Assembly: GCA_002429085.1 (NCBI GenBank)
Contig: DIYR01000141.1
Location: forward strand, 1-38,457
Source: Flavobacteriales bacterium UBA6049
GTDB taxonomy: Bacteria; Bacteroidota; Bacteroidia; Flavobacteriales_G; Salibacteraceae
Reading direction: 5' to 3'
DNA length: 38,457 bases
Part shown: piece after piece, positions 28,351-36,349 of the stretch
How positions within the stretch are numbered: position 1 is the stretch's first letter
Layout: every line of letters begins with the position of its first letter
The notes under the pieces: model-generated
Databases searched by the model: none
Seen by the model: only the letters and a program-made list of their open reading frames with translations
What the model was told of the DNA's origin: nothing
Position numbers and translations under genes: made by a program

Positions 28351-28968
28351 TTATTCAATTGCAATAATGAGCCCTCCTGACACATCACCAGATAAAAACA
28401 AAGACGTAGAACCAACACTTGCTCCACAGCCACTTCCAGTTCCACAAGAAACGCCAACTCCTGCCCCATAGAGGGGAGAAAGAAGTCTAGTTTGAAGTCT
28501 CAATCCAACTCTGTCAGAAATGAAATACTTGACCCCGATTCCAGCTGAAAAAGCAAATCTCCATTCATCATCGTAAAAATTACTGGCAGGATCAAACCAT
28601 ACTGCACCAAGGCTAAAGTTACCAAATGGCCTAAGTTTAGCTGTGCTATTTAGTTCTTTTGTTGACCCGATCATTAAGTAACTTACTAACCAGTCGCCAT
28701 AGCTAATATCAGGAGAGTTTCTAATGTCATGTTCAATAGTGGTACTTATTCCTGTATATGAGAGTTCAATGTTTGCAATTTTATCGATGCGATAGCTTGC
28801 TATGAGTCCCCACTCACCATTATTTCTTACACGTAAATCTCCGCGGGTAGTTGGTAGCTTTCCTCCAAAATTAAAGCCACCCATTGGTGAAATTTCAAAT
28901 TTTTGAGCAAGAGAAACTTGACCAATAGATAGAAAAAGAAAAAGGGCTAAGAATTGATAGATTTTCAT
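28351..28968 (-). CDS. Outer-membrane beta-barrel protein
   Basis: The 205-residue protein has a signal peptide (MKIYQFLALFLFLSIGQVSLAQ) and a succession of amphipathic strands alternating with turns, of the OmpA/porin-like small barrel type (for example FEISPMGGFNFGG ... GIGVKYFISDRVGLRLQTRL). A Gly/Cys-rich extracellular-looking loop near residues 172-186 has two Cys. The last strand is not the usual aromatic-terminated one. It leads a tight unit with the histidine kinase and protease. Function unknown. Confidence 0.7.
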   Translation of the reverse strand: MKIYQFLALFLFLSIGQVSLAQKFEISPMGGFNFGGKLPTTRGDLRVRNNGEWGLIASYRIDKIANIELSYTGISTTIEHDIRNSPDISYGDWLVSYLMIGSTKELNSTAKLRPFGNFSLGAVWFDPASNFYDDEWRFAFSAGIGVKYFISDRVGLRLQTRLLSPLYGAGVGVSCGTGSGCGASVGSTSLFLSGDVSGGLIIAIE

Positions 28969-29061
28969 TAGAATAAAAAGTTAAACAATTTGCGGTAAAA
29001 GTACAAAAAGGGTTATCCTGTAGCATCATTATGTAAAGGCGTAGGAATAGCATAATATAAG

Positions 29062-29093
29062 AAAGGCCTCAACCACGAATGGATGAGGCCTTT
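29062..29093 (-). terminator. Rho-independent terminator of the beta-oxidation operon
   Basis: AAAGGCCTCA (29062-29071) pairs perfectly with TGAGGCCTTT (29084-29093). In the minus direction the stem ends in TTTCTTATATT. It lies 35 bp after the acyl-CoA dehydrogenase stop. Confidence 0.8.
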
Positions 29094-29127
29094 ACAGTTT
29101 AGTCAGGCAAACTAAACAACAGCTTTT

Positions 29128-30921
29128 TTAGAATATATATCGGTTCTCGGCAATTAATGCTTCAGCCACATTCCTTCTAGTTTGTTTGATATTAAAAGGT
29201 TCCATTTTTGTGAAACGTTTCATACCCATTAACATCATTCGTAACTCATCACCTTCAGCAAAACTCATTAAGGCTTCGCGTCCGCTTTGATTGATTTTTT
29301 CTGCTGCATCAAAAATGTAAGCTTGAGCCATGTCTTTCTTTAATTCGAATTGCTCATCTCCACCTTTTTCTGCAATCTTCTCTACCCTTAGAAGCACACT
29401 TTCAGCAGCGTATGTTTCAATCAACATATCAGCAACATTCATCAATACTTCCTGCTCTTTTGCTAACTCCATCATCAGCTTTTGAGCTGCTGCGCCAGCA
29501 ACCATCAATACTGCTTTTTTGAAATTTTGAACGTATTTGCGGTGAACTTTAAAGAAGTCTGTCTCTGGTTCACCAAAGTCAGGAATACCCATTAACTCAC
29601 CAGCAACTGCTTGAGCAGGTCCCATTAAGTCTAGTTTTCCTTTCATGGCTGCACGCAACATCATATCTACCGTTAGCATACGGTTGATTTCGTTTGTACC
29701 TTCAAAGATTCGGTTGATACGAGAGTCACGATATGCACGCTCTACCGGGGATTCAGCAGAATACCCCATGCCACCATATACCTGAACAGCTTCATCTACA
29801 GTGTAATCTAGTACTTCTGATGCGTGAACTTTTAGCATGGCGCATTCAACAGCGTATCCTTCAATACCTTTTAGGGTAGCTTCAGATTTATCCATGCCAT
29901 CGTTAATCAATGACTGAATTCTGTCGTCAATGTTTTGTGCTGCTCTATAGGTTGCAGATTCTGATGCAAAGATCTTAATCGCACTTTTTGCAATTTTATC
30001 TTTAATTGCTCCATACTTAGAAATAGGTCTTCCAAATTGCTTGCGCTCGTTAGAGTAATTGATTGAACAATCAATGGTTCCTTTGGCTCCACCCAGAACG
30101 GCTGCAGCTAATTTAATACGACCAATATTCAAGATGTTCAACGCTATTTTAAATCCACCTTGTCGTTCACCTAATAAATTTTCAACAGGAACTTTTACAT
30201 CGTTAAAGAATACTTGACGTGTAGAAGACCCTTTAATTCCCATTTTCTTTTCTTCGGGATTCAATGAAATTCCATCGGAGTTTGCTTCTACAATAAATGC
30301 ACTTAAGTTTTCGTCATCATCTATCTTAGCAAATACGGTGTACACATCAGCAAAGCCACCATTGGTAATCCACATCTTTTGACCATTGATTACATAGTGT
30401 TTTCCATCATCTGTTAAAACAGCTTTTGTTTTACCAGAATTGGCATCAGAACCAGAACCAGGTTCCGTTAAACAGTAGGCACCTTTGAATTCACCACTTG
30501 CCAATTTTGGAATGTACTTCGCTTTTTGATCTTCGGTACCACAGTAAAGAATAGGTAAGGTTCCGATTCCTGTGTGTGCTGAAATTGCCACTGAGAAAGA
30601 ATGGCCAGCTCCTGTAGCCTCAGCAGAAAGCATAGAGGTTACGAAGTTTTTTCCGAAACCGCCATATTCTTCAGGAACTGAAACCCCTAAAATTCCGAGT
30701 TCACCAGCTTTGGCTAGAATAGAAGGCATAAGCCCTTCTTCTAATGCATCAATTCTATCTAAATTGGGAGTAACCTCCTGAGCTAAAAAGTCTTTACAAG
30801 TTTGAGCAATCATGCGTTGCTCTTCATCGTAATCTTCTGGTATGAAAATATCTTTTGCTTCTGATTCTCTGATGAGAAATTCACCTCCCATCAGTGCTTT
30901 TTTATTCTCTTCTGTACTCAT
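29128..30921 (-). CDS. Acyl-CoA dehydrogenase, long ACAD9/VLCAD-like type
   Basis: FAD-dependent enzyme that makes the first double bond in fatty acyl-CoA beta-oxidation. The 597 residues carry the ACAD N- and middle-domain signature YCLTEPGSGSDA (149-160) and WITNGGFAD (184-192), the flavin/ETF contact FGRPI (296-300), and the catalytic Glu407 in FEGTNEINR. The C-terminal extension beyond 430 residues (to 597) marks the very-long-chain / ACAD9-like subgroup, often used by Bacteroidota. It starts 14 bp after the thiolase stop and is the last gene of the operon. Confidence 0.95.
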   Translation of the reverse strand: MSTEENKKALMGGEFLIRESEAKDIFIPEDYDEEQRMIAQTCKDFLAQEVTPNLDRIDALEEGLMPSILAKAGELGILGVSVPEEYGGFGKNFVTSMLSAEATGAGHSFSVAISAHTGIGTLPILYCGTEDQKAKYIPKLASGEFKGAYCLTEPGSGSDANSGKTKAVLTDDGKHYVINGQKMWITNGGFADVYTVFAKIDDDENLSAFIVEANSDGISLNPEEKKMGIKGSSTRQVFFNDVKVPVENLLGERQGGFKIALNILNIGRIKLAAAVLGGAKGTIDCSINYSNERKQFGRPISKYGAIKDKIAKSAIKIFASESATYRAAQNIDDRIQSLINDGMDKSEATLKGIEGYAVECAMLKVHASEVLDYTVDEAVQVYGGMGYSAESPVERAYRDSRINRIFEGTNEINRMLTVDMMLRAAMKGKLDLMGPAQAVAGELMGIPDFGEPETDFFKVHRKYVQNFKKAVLMVAGAAAQKLMMELAKEQEVLMNVADMLIETYAAESVLLRVEKIAEKGGDEQFELKKDMAQAYIFDAAEKINQSGREALMSFAEGDELRMMLMGMKRFTKMEPFNIKQTRRNVAEALIAENRYIF

Positions 30922-30935
30922 ATCTGGTTCTTTAC

Positions 30936-32111
30936 TTAGTTCAATAATTCATAAACTCCGGCTGCGCCTTGACCTGTTCCAACACACATTGTTACGATTC
31001 CATATTTCTGATTTCTTCTGCGCATTTCATCGAACAACTGCACACTCAATTTTGCTCCAGTGCATCCAAGCGGGTGACCTAAAGCAATAGCTCCACCATT
31101 TACGTTTACGATATCTGGATTTAGGTCTAGTTCTCTAAGAACTGCTAGTGATTGAGATGCAAAAGCTTCGTTTAACTCAATCAACTCAATATCGCTTTGT
31201 GTTAATCCTGCCATTTTGATGGCTTTTGGAATAGCTCCTACTGGACCGATTCCCATGATACGAGGTTCAACACCTACCGTAGCATACGATCTTAATCTAG
31301 CGATAGGAGTGAGGCCTAGTTCATTCACCATTTTTTCGCTCATTACGACCGCGAATGCAGCACCATCAGATGTTTGAGATGCATTACCAGCTGTTACACT
31401 TCCTTTTGCATCGAATACTGGACGAAGCTTAGCTAATTTAGCGGCATTTGTGTCTTTACGAGCACCTTCATCTGTATCAACTGTATAGGTTCTTGTTGCA
31501 CGTTTTCCATCTTTCAAGAAAACTTCTTCTACTTCAATAGGAATGATCCCATCTTTAAAGTACCCGTTTTCAATGGCGTTGATTGCTTTCTGGTGAGAGT
31601 TGTAAGCAAACTCATCTTGATCTTCACGAGAAACTTTATACTCTCTTGCCACAGCTTCTGCTGTAAGTCCCATTCCCCAATACCAATCTGGTGTGTGTTT
31701 TGCTACTTCAGCATTTGGAACAATTCGCCACCCACCAAATGGGATAGGAGACATGGTTTCAACGCCACCTGCAATAATGCAATCTGAAATTCCTGCGTGA
31801 ATCTTTGATGCTGCAATGGCAATTGTTTCGAGGCCAGAGGAACAGTAACGATTCACTGTCATTCCAGGAACTTTAACGGTATCTAAACTCATTAGTGAGA
31901 TCATTCTACCAATATTCAATCCTTGCTCTGCTTCTGGCGTGGCATTTCCAACGATTACGTCATCAATGCGCTCTTTATCTAAATTTGGAAGATCGGCCAA
32001 CATTCCTTTGATTACCGATGCTGCTAAATCATCTGGTCTCATGAATCGGAAAAGACCTCTTGGAGCTTTTCCAACTGCTGATCTTTTTGCTGCTACTATA
32101 TATGCGTCCAT
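30936..32111 (-). CDS. fadA: Acetyl-CoA acyltransferase (3-ketoacyl-CoA thiolase)
   Basis: Thiolase that releases acetyl-CoA at the last step of beta-oxidation. The 391-residue protein has the nucleophile Cys90 in VNRYCSSGLETIA, the catalytic His346 in GGAIALGHPLGCTGA and Cys376 in the C-terminal CVGTGQGAAGVYELL. Length and motifs are those of degradative thiolases. It is in one operon with the bifunctional FadB-like protein and the acyl-CoA dehydrogenase, so its role in fatty acid degradation, not biosynthesis, is clear. Confidence 0.96.
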   Translation of the reverse strand: MDAYIVAAKRSAVGKAPRGLFRFMRPDDLAASVIKGMLADLPNLDKERIDDVIVGNATPEAEQGLNIGRMISLMSLDTVKVPGMTVNRYCSSGLETIAIAASKIHAGISDCIIAGGVETMSPIPFGGWRIVPNAEVAKHTPDWYWGMGLTAEAVAREYKVSREDQDEFAYNSHQKAINAIENGYFKDGIIPIEVEEVFLKDGKRATRTYTVDTDEGARKDTNAAKLAKLRPVFDAKGSVTAGNASQTSDGAAFAVVMSEKMVNELGLTPIARLRSYATVGVEPRIMGIGPVGAIPKAIKMAGLTQSDIELIELNEAFASQSLAVLRELDLNPDIVNVNGGAIALGHPLGCTGAKLSVQLFDEMRRRNQKYGIVTMCVGTGQGAAGVYELLN

Positions 32112-32133
32112 TATTTACTAGTATTAAGTTGTT

Positions 32134-32211
32134 AGATATTAGTGATTAGAATTTGTGTTTTCGTACAGCCTTTCAAGCTCATTTAATCTTCAATACTAAT
32201 TTCTAATATCT
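32134..32211. repeat. Long imperfect inverted repeat between thiolase and FadB-like genes
   Basis: The 20-bp arm at 32134-32153 matches the reverse complement of 32192-32211 at 17 of 20 bases. It fills most of the 128-bp gap inside the operon and is AT-rich, with a 38-bp loop. It may be an mRNA processing or stability element. Confidence 0.55.
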
Positions 32212-32239
32212 GAATTCTACTTTCTTATGTCTATAAAAC

Positions 32240-34624
32240 CTAGTTTCTTAGCACCTTACCTGTGGTTAGTATGCTTTGAATTCTTTCAAGTGTTTTGCGT
32301 TTAGTACATAACTCTAAGAAAGCTTTACGTTCTAAATCGAGTAAATACTGTTCGTCAACTTCTGTTATTGAACTTAGGTCGCCCCCACATAGCACGTAAC
32401 CTAGTTTTTCTGAAATGTGTTGATCGTGTTCTGAAATGTAGTTTCCAGACATCATACTGTTTGCACCTACGTGAACAATACCAAGTCCTTCTTTCCCCAT
32501 TACTTTAATGTCTTTACGTTTAACCGGACGAGTATATCCTTTATCGTAAAGGTTCAATGCAGCACGTTTTGCGTATGCCAATTGATGATCTCTACTTACA
32601 ATTACTTCATCAACTCCTTCGCGTAAATAACCTAATTCGAATGCTTCATATGCTGATGTTGAAACTTTTGCTTGACCAATGGTTAAGAATCTGTTTCTTA
32701 ACTGATTAATGCGCATATCTCCTTCATGTAATTCATCGTTGAATCGTAGAGCAAACTCTTTAGTTCCGCCACCACCAGGGATTAGTCCAACACCAAATTC
32801 TACGAGCCCCATGTATGTTTCAGCATGAGCTACTACCTTATCTGCATGCATGCTCATTTCGCAGGCACCACCAAGTGCCATATTGTGAGGAGCAACTACT
32901 ACTGGAATATCTGAGTAGCGAACTCTCATCATGGTGTTTTGAAAGCTTCTAATTGCGAAGTCTAGTTCATCGTATTCTTGTTCTACTGCAAACATGAAGA
33001 TCATACCAACATTGGCTCCAGCAGAGAAGTTGTCTCCGTTGTTAGATACTACCAAACCTTTGTAATCGGCTTCGGCCATATCAATGGCTTTGTTAATACC
33101 TTGAATGATTTCACTACCAATAGTGTTCATCTTTGTATGGAACTCCAAGTTGATAATTCCATCACCTATATCAGTAATGGTAGTACCTGCATTTTGCCAT
33201 AGAACGTTGTTTTCTCTGATGATTTCAAGGTTGAGGATGTCTTCTAAACCTGGAATAGCCTTGTATGACTTGCTAGGAATATCATAATACATCTTCACTC
33301 CATCTTTCACAGTATAGAAGCTTGTTATTCCAGCTTCTTTCATGTCGTAAATCCATTGAGCTGGTTTTTTACCAGCAGCTTCCATGGCTGCTAATGCGGT
33401 ATCAAATCCTACTGCATCCCATGCTTCAAATGGACCTTGTTGCCATCCGAAACCAGCACGAAGTGCATCGTCAATTTTGTATAGCTCATCAGCAATCTCA
33501 GGAATACGATTACTTACATACTGGAATAATCCAATGAAAGAGTTTCTGTAGAATTCACCCGCTTTGTCTTTTCCACCAAATAAAACAGGCATTCTGTCTG
33601 CCAGTTTATCGATGGATTTAGTAGCCTCTAGTGTGGCGAATTTTGCTTTCTTTTTTGGCTCGTACTCTAAAGAACTAAGGTTGAGTGATAAGATTTGTTT
33701 CTTGCCGTCTTCACCTTTTGTCTTTTTGTAGAAACCTTGCTTTGTTTTACTACCCAGCCAATTATTATCAACCATGTGCTGTACATAGCCAGGGAGTGTA
33801 AACAAGTCGTTGGCTTCATCGTTTGGCGTGTTTTCTTTCAAACCATTTGCAACCAAAACCAACGTATCTAAGCCAACAACATCTGCTGTTCTGAATGTTG
33901 CAGATTTTGGTCTTCCTAATACTGGTCCTGTTAGCTTATCAACTTCATCAATGGTTAATCCCATTTCTTCTACTTGGTGGAAAAGAGCCATGATGCTGAA
34001 TACTCCAATTCTATTTGCAATAAACGCAGGAGTATCTTTGGCTAATACGGTTGTTTTACCAAGGTACTTTTTACCGTAATCCATCAAGAATTCAGTAACC
34101 ACAGGATCAGTGCTTGGTGTTGGAATAATCTCCAACAACTTTAAATAGCGTGGTGGATTAAAGAAGTGCGTTCCGCAGAAGTGCTTTTTGAAATCATCGC
34201 TTCTTCCGTCTAACATCATGTGGATAGGAATACCAGATGTGTTAGATGTAATTAATGTACCTGGCTTACGATACTTTTCTACGTTATCGAACACTTGTTT
34301 TTTGATATCTAAGCGCTCTATAACAACCTCAATTACCCAATCGCAATCAGAGATATTTGAAAGATCGTCATCAAAGTTTCCTGTTTCGATGCGATTAGCA
34401 AATGATTTCTTGTAGATTGGCGAAGGGTTGCTTTTTAGTGTAGATTTTAAAGCATTGTTCACGATGGCATTTCTTTCGGCAGGTTTACTGCTTTCTTTTG
34501 CTTCGTTTGGAACGATATCCAATAACAACACTTCACAACCGATGTTGGCAAAATGACACGCGATTCGAGAACCCATTACCCCCGATCCGAGTACTGCAAC
34601 TTTATTGATTGTTCTTCTTGACAT
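32240..34624 (-). CDS. Bifunctional 3-hydroxyacyl-CoA dehydrogenase / enoyl-CoA hydratase
   Basis: The 794-residue protein combines two steps of beta-oxidation, in the order dehydrogenase then hydratase (opposite to E. coli FadB). The NAD-binding GSGVMGS is at 13-19, the conserved GTHFFNPPRYLKLLEIIP comes next, and a second HCDH C-terminal domain reaches about residue 430. The crotonase part, about 480-700, has the oxyanion loop SAGANVGM, the GACEMSMHAD segment and the catalytic-type Glu in GLVEFGVGLIPGGGG. It lies directly after the MarR regulator and before the thiolase. Confidence 0.95.
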   Translation of the reverse strand: MSRRTINKVAVLGSGVMGSRIACHFANIGCEVLLLDIVPNEAKESSKPAERNAIVNNALKSTLKSNPSPIYKKSFANRIETGNFDDDLSNISDCDWVIEVVIERLDIKKQVFDNVEKYRKPGTLITSNTSGIPIHMMLDGRSDDFKKHFCGTHFFNPPRYLKLLEIIPTPSTDPVVTEFLMDYGKKYLGKTTVLAKDTPAFIANRIGVFSIMALFHQVEEMGLTIDEVDKLTGPVLGRPKSATFRTADVVGLDTLVLVANGLKENTPNDEANDLFTLPGYVQHMVDNNWLGSKTKQGFYKKTKGEDGKKQILSLNLSSLEYEPKKKAKFATLEATKSIDKLADRMPVLFGGKDKAGEFYRNSFIGLFQYVSNRIPEIADELYKIDDALRAGFGWQQGPFEAWDAVGFDTALAAMEAAGKKPAQWIYDMKEAGITSFYTVKDGVKMYYDIPSKSYKAIPGLEDILNLEIIRENNVLWQNAGTTITDIGDGIINLEFHTKMNTIGSEIIQGINKAIDMAEADYKGLVVSNNGDNFSAGANVGMIFMFAVEQEYDELDFAIRSFQNTMMRVRYSDIPVVVAPHNMALGGACEMSMHADKVVAHAETYMGLVEFGVGLIPGGGGTKEFALRFNDELHEGDMRINQLRNRFLTIGQAKVSTSAYEAFELGYLREGVDEVIVSRDHQLAYAKRAALNLYDKGYTRPVKRKDIKVMGKEGLGIVHVGANSMMSGNYISEHDQHISEKLGYVLCGGDLSSITEVDEQYLLDLERKAFLELCTKRKTLERIQSILTTGKVLRN

Positions 34625-34639
34625 GAGTGTATGTTGATT

Positions 34640-35095
34640 TTATGTGTTCAGTATTTTTTGTTCAAATATGTTGTTCGCATCAAGCGTGCGATTGATCTTA
34701 CCCATAATGTGAAAGAACTGTTCTTGTTCTTTTTTGGTTAAACCTGCTTTTACAGCTTCGTTGAATTGAATTACCGTGTTTCTAGAAATCTCTCTGCTCT
34801 CAATACCAAAGGGCGTTAAGAAAATGCGCACCATGCGTTTGTCTTTCTTATCTGCTCTTCGTTCAATTAGCCCCATGTTCTCCATGGTTTTAAGTGTTCT
34901 TGTTAAGCTACGAGATTCCATGCCCATCATTGGGCCTAGTTTTGTTGAAGGTGTTCCGTCTTTTCTATCTATATTGAGCAAGCAATAGCCTATTGACATG
35001 GTGATGCCATGCTTTCCAGCTTCTAGATTGTAGATGCGTGAAATTCTATGCCAAGCCCAGCGGATGGGAAAATCTATTGTTTCTTCTGCTTTCAT
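34640..35095 (-). CDS. MarR-family transcriptional regulator of the beta-oxidation operon
   Basis: The 151-residue protein is a winged-helix MarR regulator with the recognition region SRSLTRTLKTMENMGLIERRADKKDKRMVRIFLT (helix-turn-helix plus wing). I start it at ATG 35095 (MKAEETIDFPIRW), because Bacteroidota homologues begin there; a longer frame to 35128 would place the start inside the palindrome at 35117-35130. It is first in the operon with three beta-oxidation genes, so a fatty-acyl-CoA-responsive repressor is the natural guess. Two palindromes upstream are probable binding sites, implying autoregulation. Confidence 0.9.
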   Translation of the reverse strand: MKAEETIDFPIRWAWHRISRIYNLEAGKHGITMSIGYCLLNIDRKDGTPSTKLGPMMGMESRSLTRTLKTMENMGLIERRADKKDKRMVRIFLTPFGIESREISRNTVIQFNEAVKAGLTKKEQEQFFHIMGKINRTLDANNIFEQKILNT

Positions 35096-35116
35096 TCCTC
35101 TCAAAAATAGAAAAAG

Positions 35117-35162
35117 GTATGCATGCATACTAAATTTGAAGAGAGAAAATTATGCATGCATA
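35117..35162. promoter_or_regulatory. Twin palindromic operator candidates of the MarR-fad operon
   Basis: GTATGCATGCATAC (35117-35130) is a perfect 14-bp palindrome and TATGCATGCATA (35151-35162) a perfect 12-bp one. Their centres are 33 bp apart, about three helical turns, so two dimers could bind the same DNA face. They lie 22 and 56 bp before the MarR ATG at 35095. Confidence 0.7.
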
Positions 35163-35217
35163 CAAAAATTTAACAAATATCACATCTCAATGGTTTGATT
35201 TAATGGGTGTTGGAAAT

Positions 35218-35254
35218 AAAAAATCCCGAAAAAGAATTTCTTTTTCGGGATTTT
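35218..35254 (-). terminator. Perfect 15-bp-stem terminator after imelysin operon
   Basis: AAATCCCGAAAAAGA (35221-35235) pairs fully with TCTTTTTCGGGATTT (35239-35253), with a 3-base loop. In the minus direction it follows the second imelysin stop by 25 bp and ends in TTTATTT. It separates that operon from the MarR/fad promoter. Confidence 0.88.
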
Positions 35255-35278
35255 ATGTTGTGTGGAAGTGATCAAGTA

Positions 35279-36346
35279 TTAGTCACCATCTGCATCGCTC
35301 AATGTAATGGTAATGGATAGGTGAGAGGCAACATCTGATTTCATTAAACGAATTAACTCTTTCAATTGGGTGTGGAGATCAATTAACGATTGATCGTTAG
35401 TTTGCATGGCAGCGTTCCAGTTGTCTGGAGTTTGATTCGCTTTTTCTATGGTTAAACTAAAAGCTTCTTCTACTTGTTTGGCTAAAGATTCCGAATGACC
35501 TAAGTTCATAGCTCTTATCATTCCTGCATAACCTTGGTTTCCATTTCCAAATAGTTCTTGTAAACCTGTTAACTGTTTTACTATTAATAGTCTACTATGG
35601 TTACTTCTCCAAGCTCTTTGCAATTCATAATTAGGTGCACTACCCGTTAAACCTAATGGGTCTCCTAATTCGTAGTTTTTCAAATTCTCTAACGAGATAG
35701 TCATTCCATTGAATAAAAGAGAGACTGGTTCAGAAGTACCAGTAGCTTCGTTTTTAGAGAAAGTATTGGCATAATCATCTTTCCAAAAAGTATTTAACTC
35801 TTCTATGTTTTTTTCTAATGCTTCAGCTGTGTTTAACAAATAGTCAAGACGAAAATCTTGATTTAAAAATAGAATCTGCTCGCCTTGCTCGTTACCAAAT
35901 AACAAGTATTCTATTGTGGCAAGACCTCTAGCATCAGATGGGGCATTAATTGCCGTTTCACTAGTGTTTTGAGTGCTTGTGATGCCATCAATTTTCTCTG
36001 TGTTACATGGAAAACCATAGATTTTAGAATAGATGAAGGTGTAACGAGCAGCACCCACTTCAGTTGGTGTAAGTTCCATCCAACTTGCGGCTAGTTGTGC
36101 CCACGTTTCACGACATTTCTCTAATGATTCTACCGTTGGATTTTGATGAAACGAGGCTACAACACTGGTAAATAACTGGGCATCTGCAGATGCTTCAGAG
36201 AAATCAGGCAGAATTTGATTTGCTACAATTTGTTCAATTTCTTGTTGGCGAATGTTGTTTGATATACTGTTAGACGTATCATCCTCATCATCTTTACAAC
36301 CTACTAATGCCAGCAATACAATACAGATAAACCAATGCCACTTCAT
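35279..36346 (-). CDS. Imelysin-like lipoprotein (peptidase M75 / IPPA-like)
   Basis: The 355-residue protein has a lipoprotein signal (MKWHWFICIVLLALVGC, lipobox Cys17) and an all-helical imelysin fold. The expected signature segments are GAARYTFIYSKIYGFPCNTE, GLATIEYLLFG and, towards the end, NLGHSESLAKQVE. In classical imelysin the GxHxxE motif has a His; here GLATIE has Ala at that position, a variant seen in some family members. Imelysins are iron-regulated periplasmic or surface proteins thought to bind a metal. Its stop lies 25 bp before a strong terminator, and its start lies 3 bp after the di-haem oxidoreductase stop, so it is translated from the same message. Confidence 0.87.
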   Translation of the reverse strand: MKWHWFICIVLLALVGCKDDEDDTSNSISNNIRQQEIEQIVANQILPDFSEASADAQLFTSVVASFHQNPTVESLEKCRETWAQLAASWMELTPTEVGAARYTFIYSKIYGFPCNTEKIDGITSTQNTSETAINAPSDARGLATIEYLLFGNEQGEQILFLNQDFRLDYLLNTAEALEKNIEELNTFWKDDYANTFSKNEATGTSEPVSLLFNGMTISLENLKNYELGDPLGLTGSAPNYELQRAWRSNHSRLLIVKQLTGLQELFGNGNQGYAGMIRAMNLGHSESLAKQVEEAFSLTIEKANQTPDNWNAAMQTNDQSLIDLHTQLKELIRLMKSDVASHLSITITLSDADGD

Positions 36347-36349
36347 ACA

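Noticed and set aside
32843..32853. TGCATGCATGC resembling the operator core
   Set aside because: It lies in the coding sequence of the FadB-like gene and is not a full palindrome of the same form.
35096..35128. Upstream ATG giving an 11-residue longer MarR
   Set aside because: It lies in the palindromic operator, and homologues as I recall begin at the MKAEETIDFP segment.
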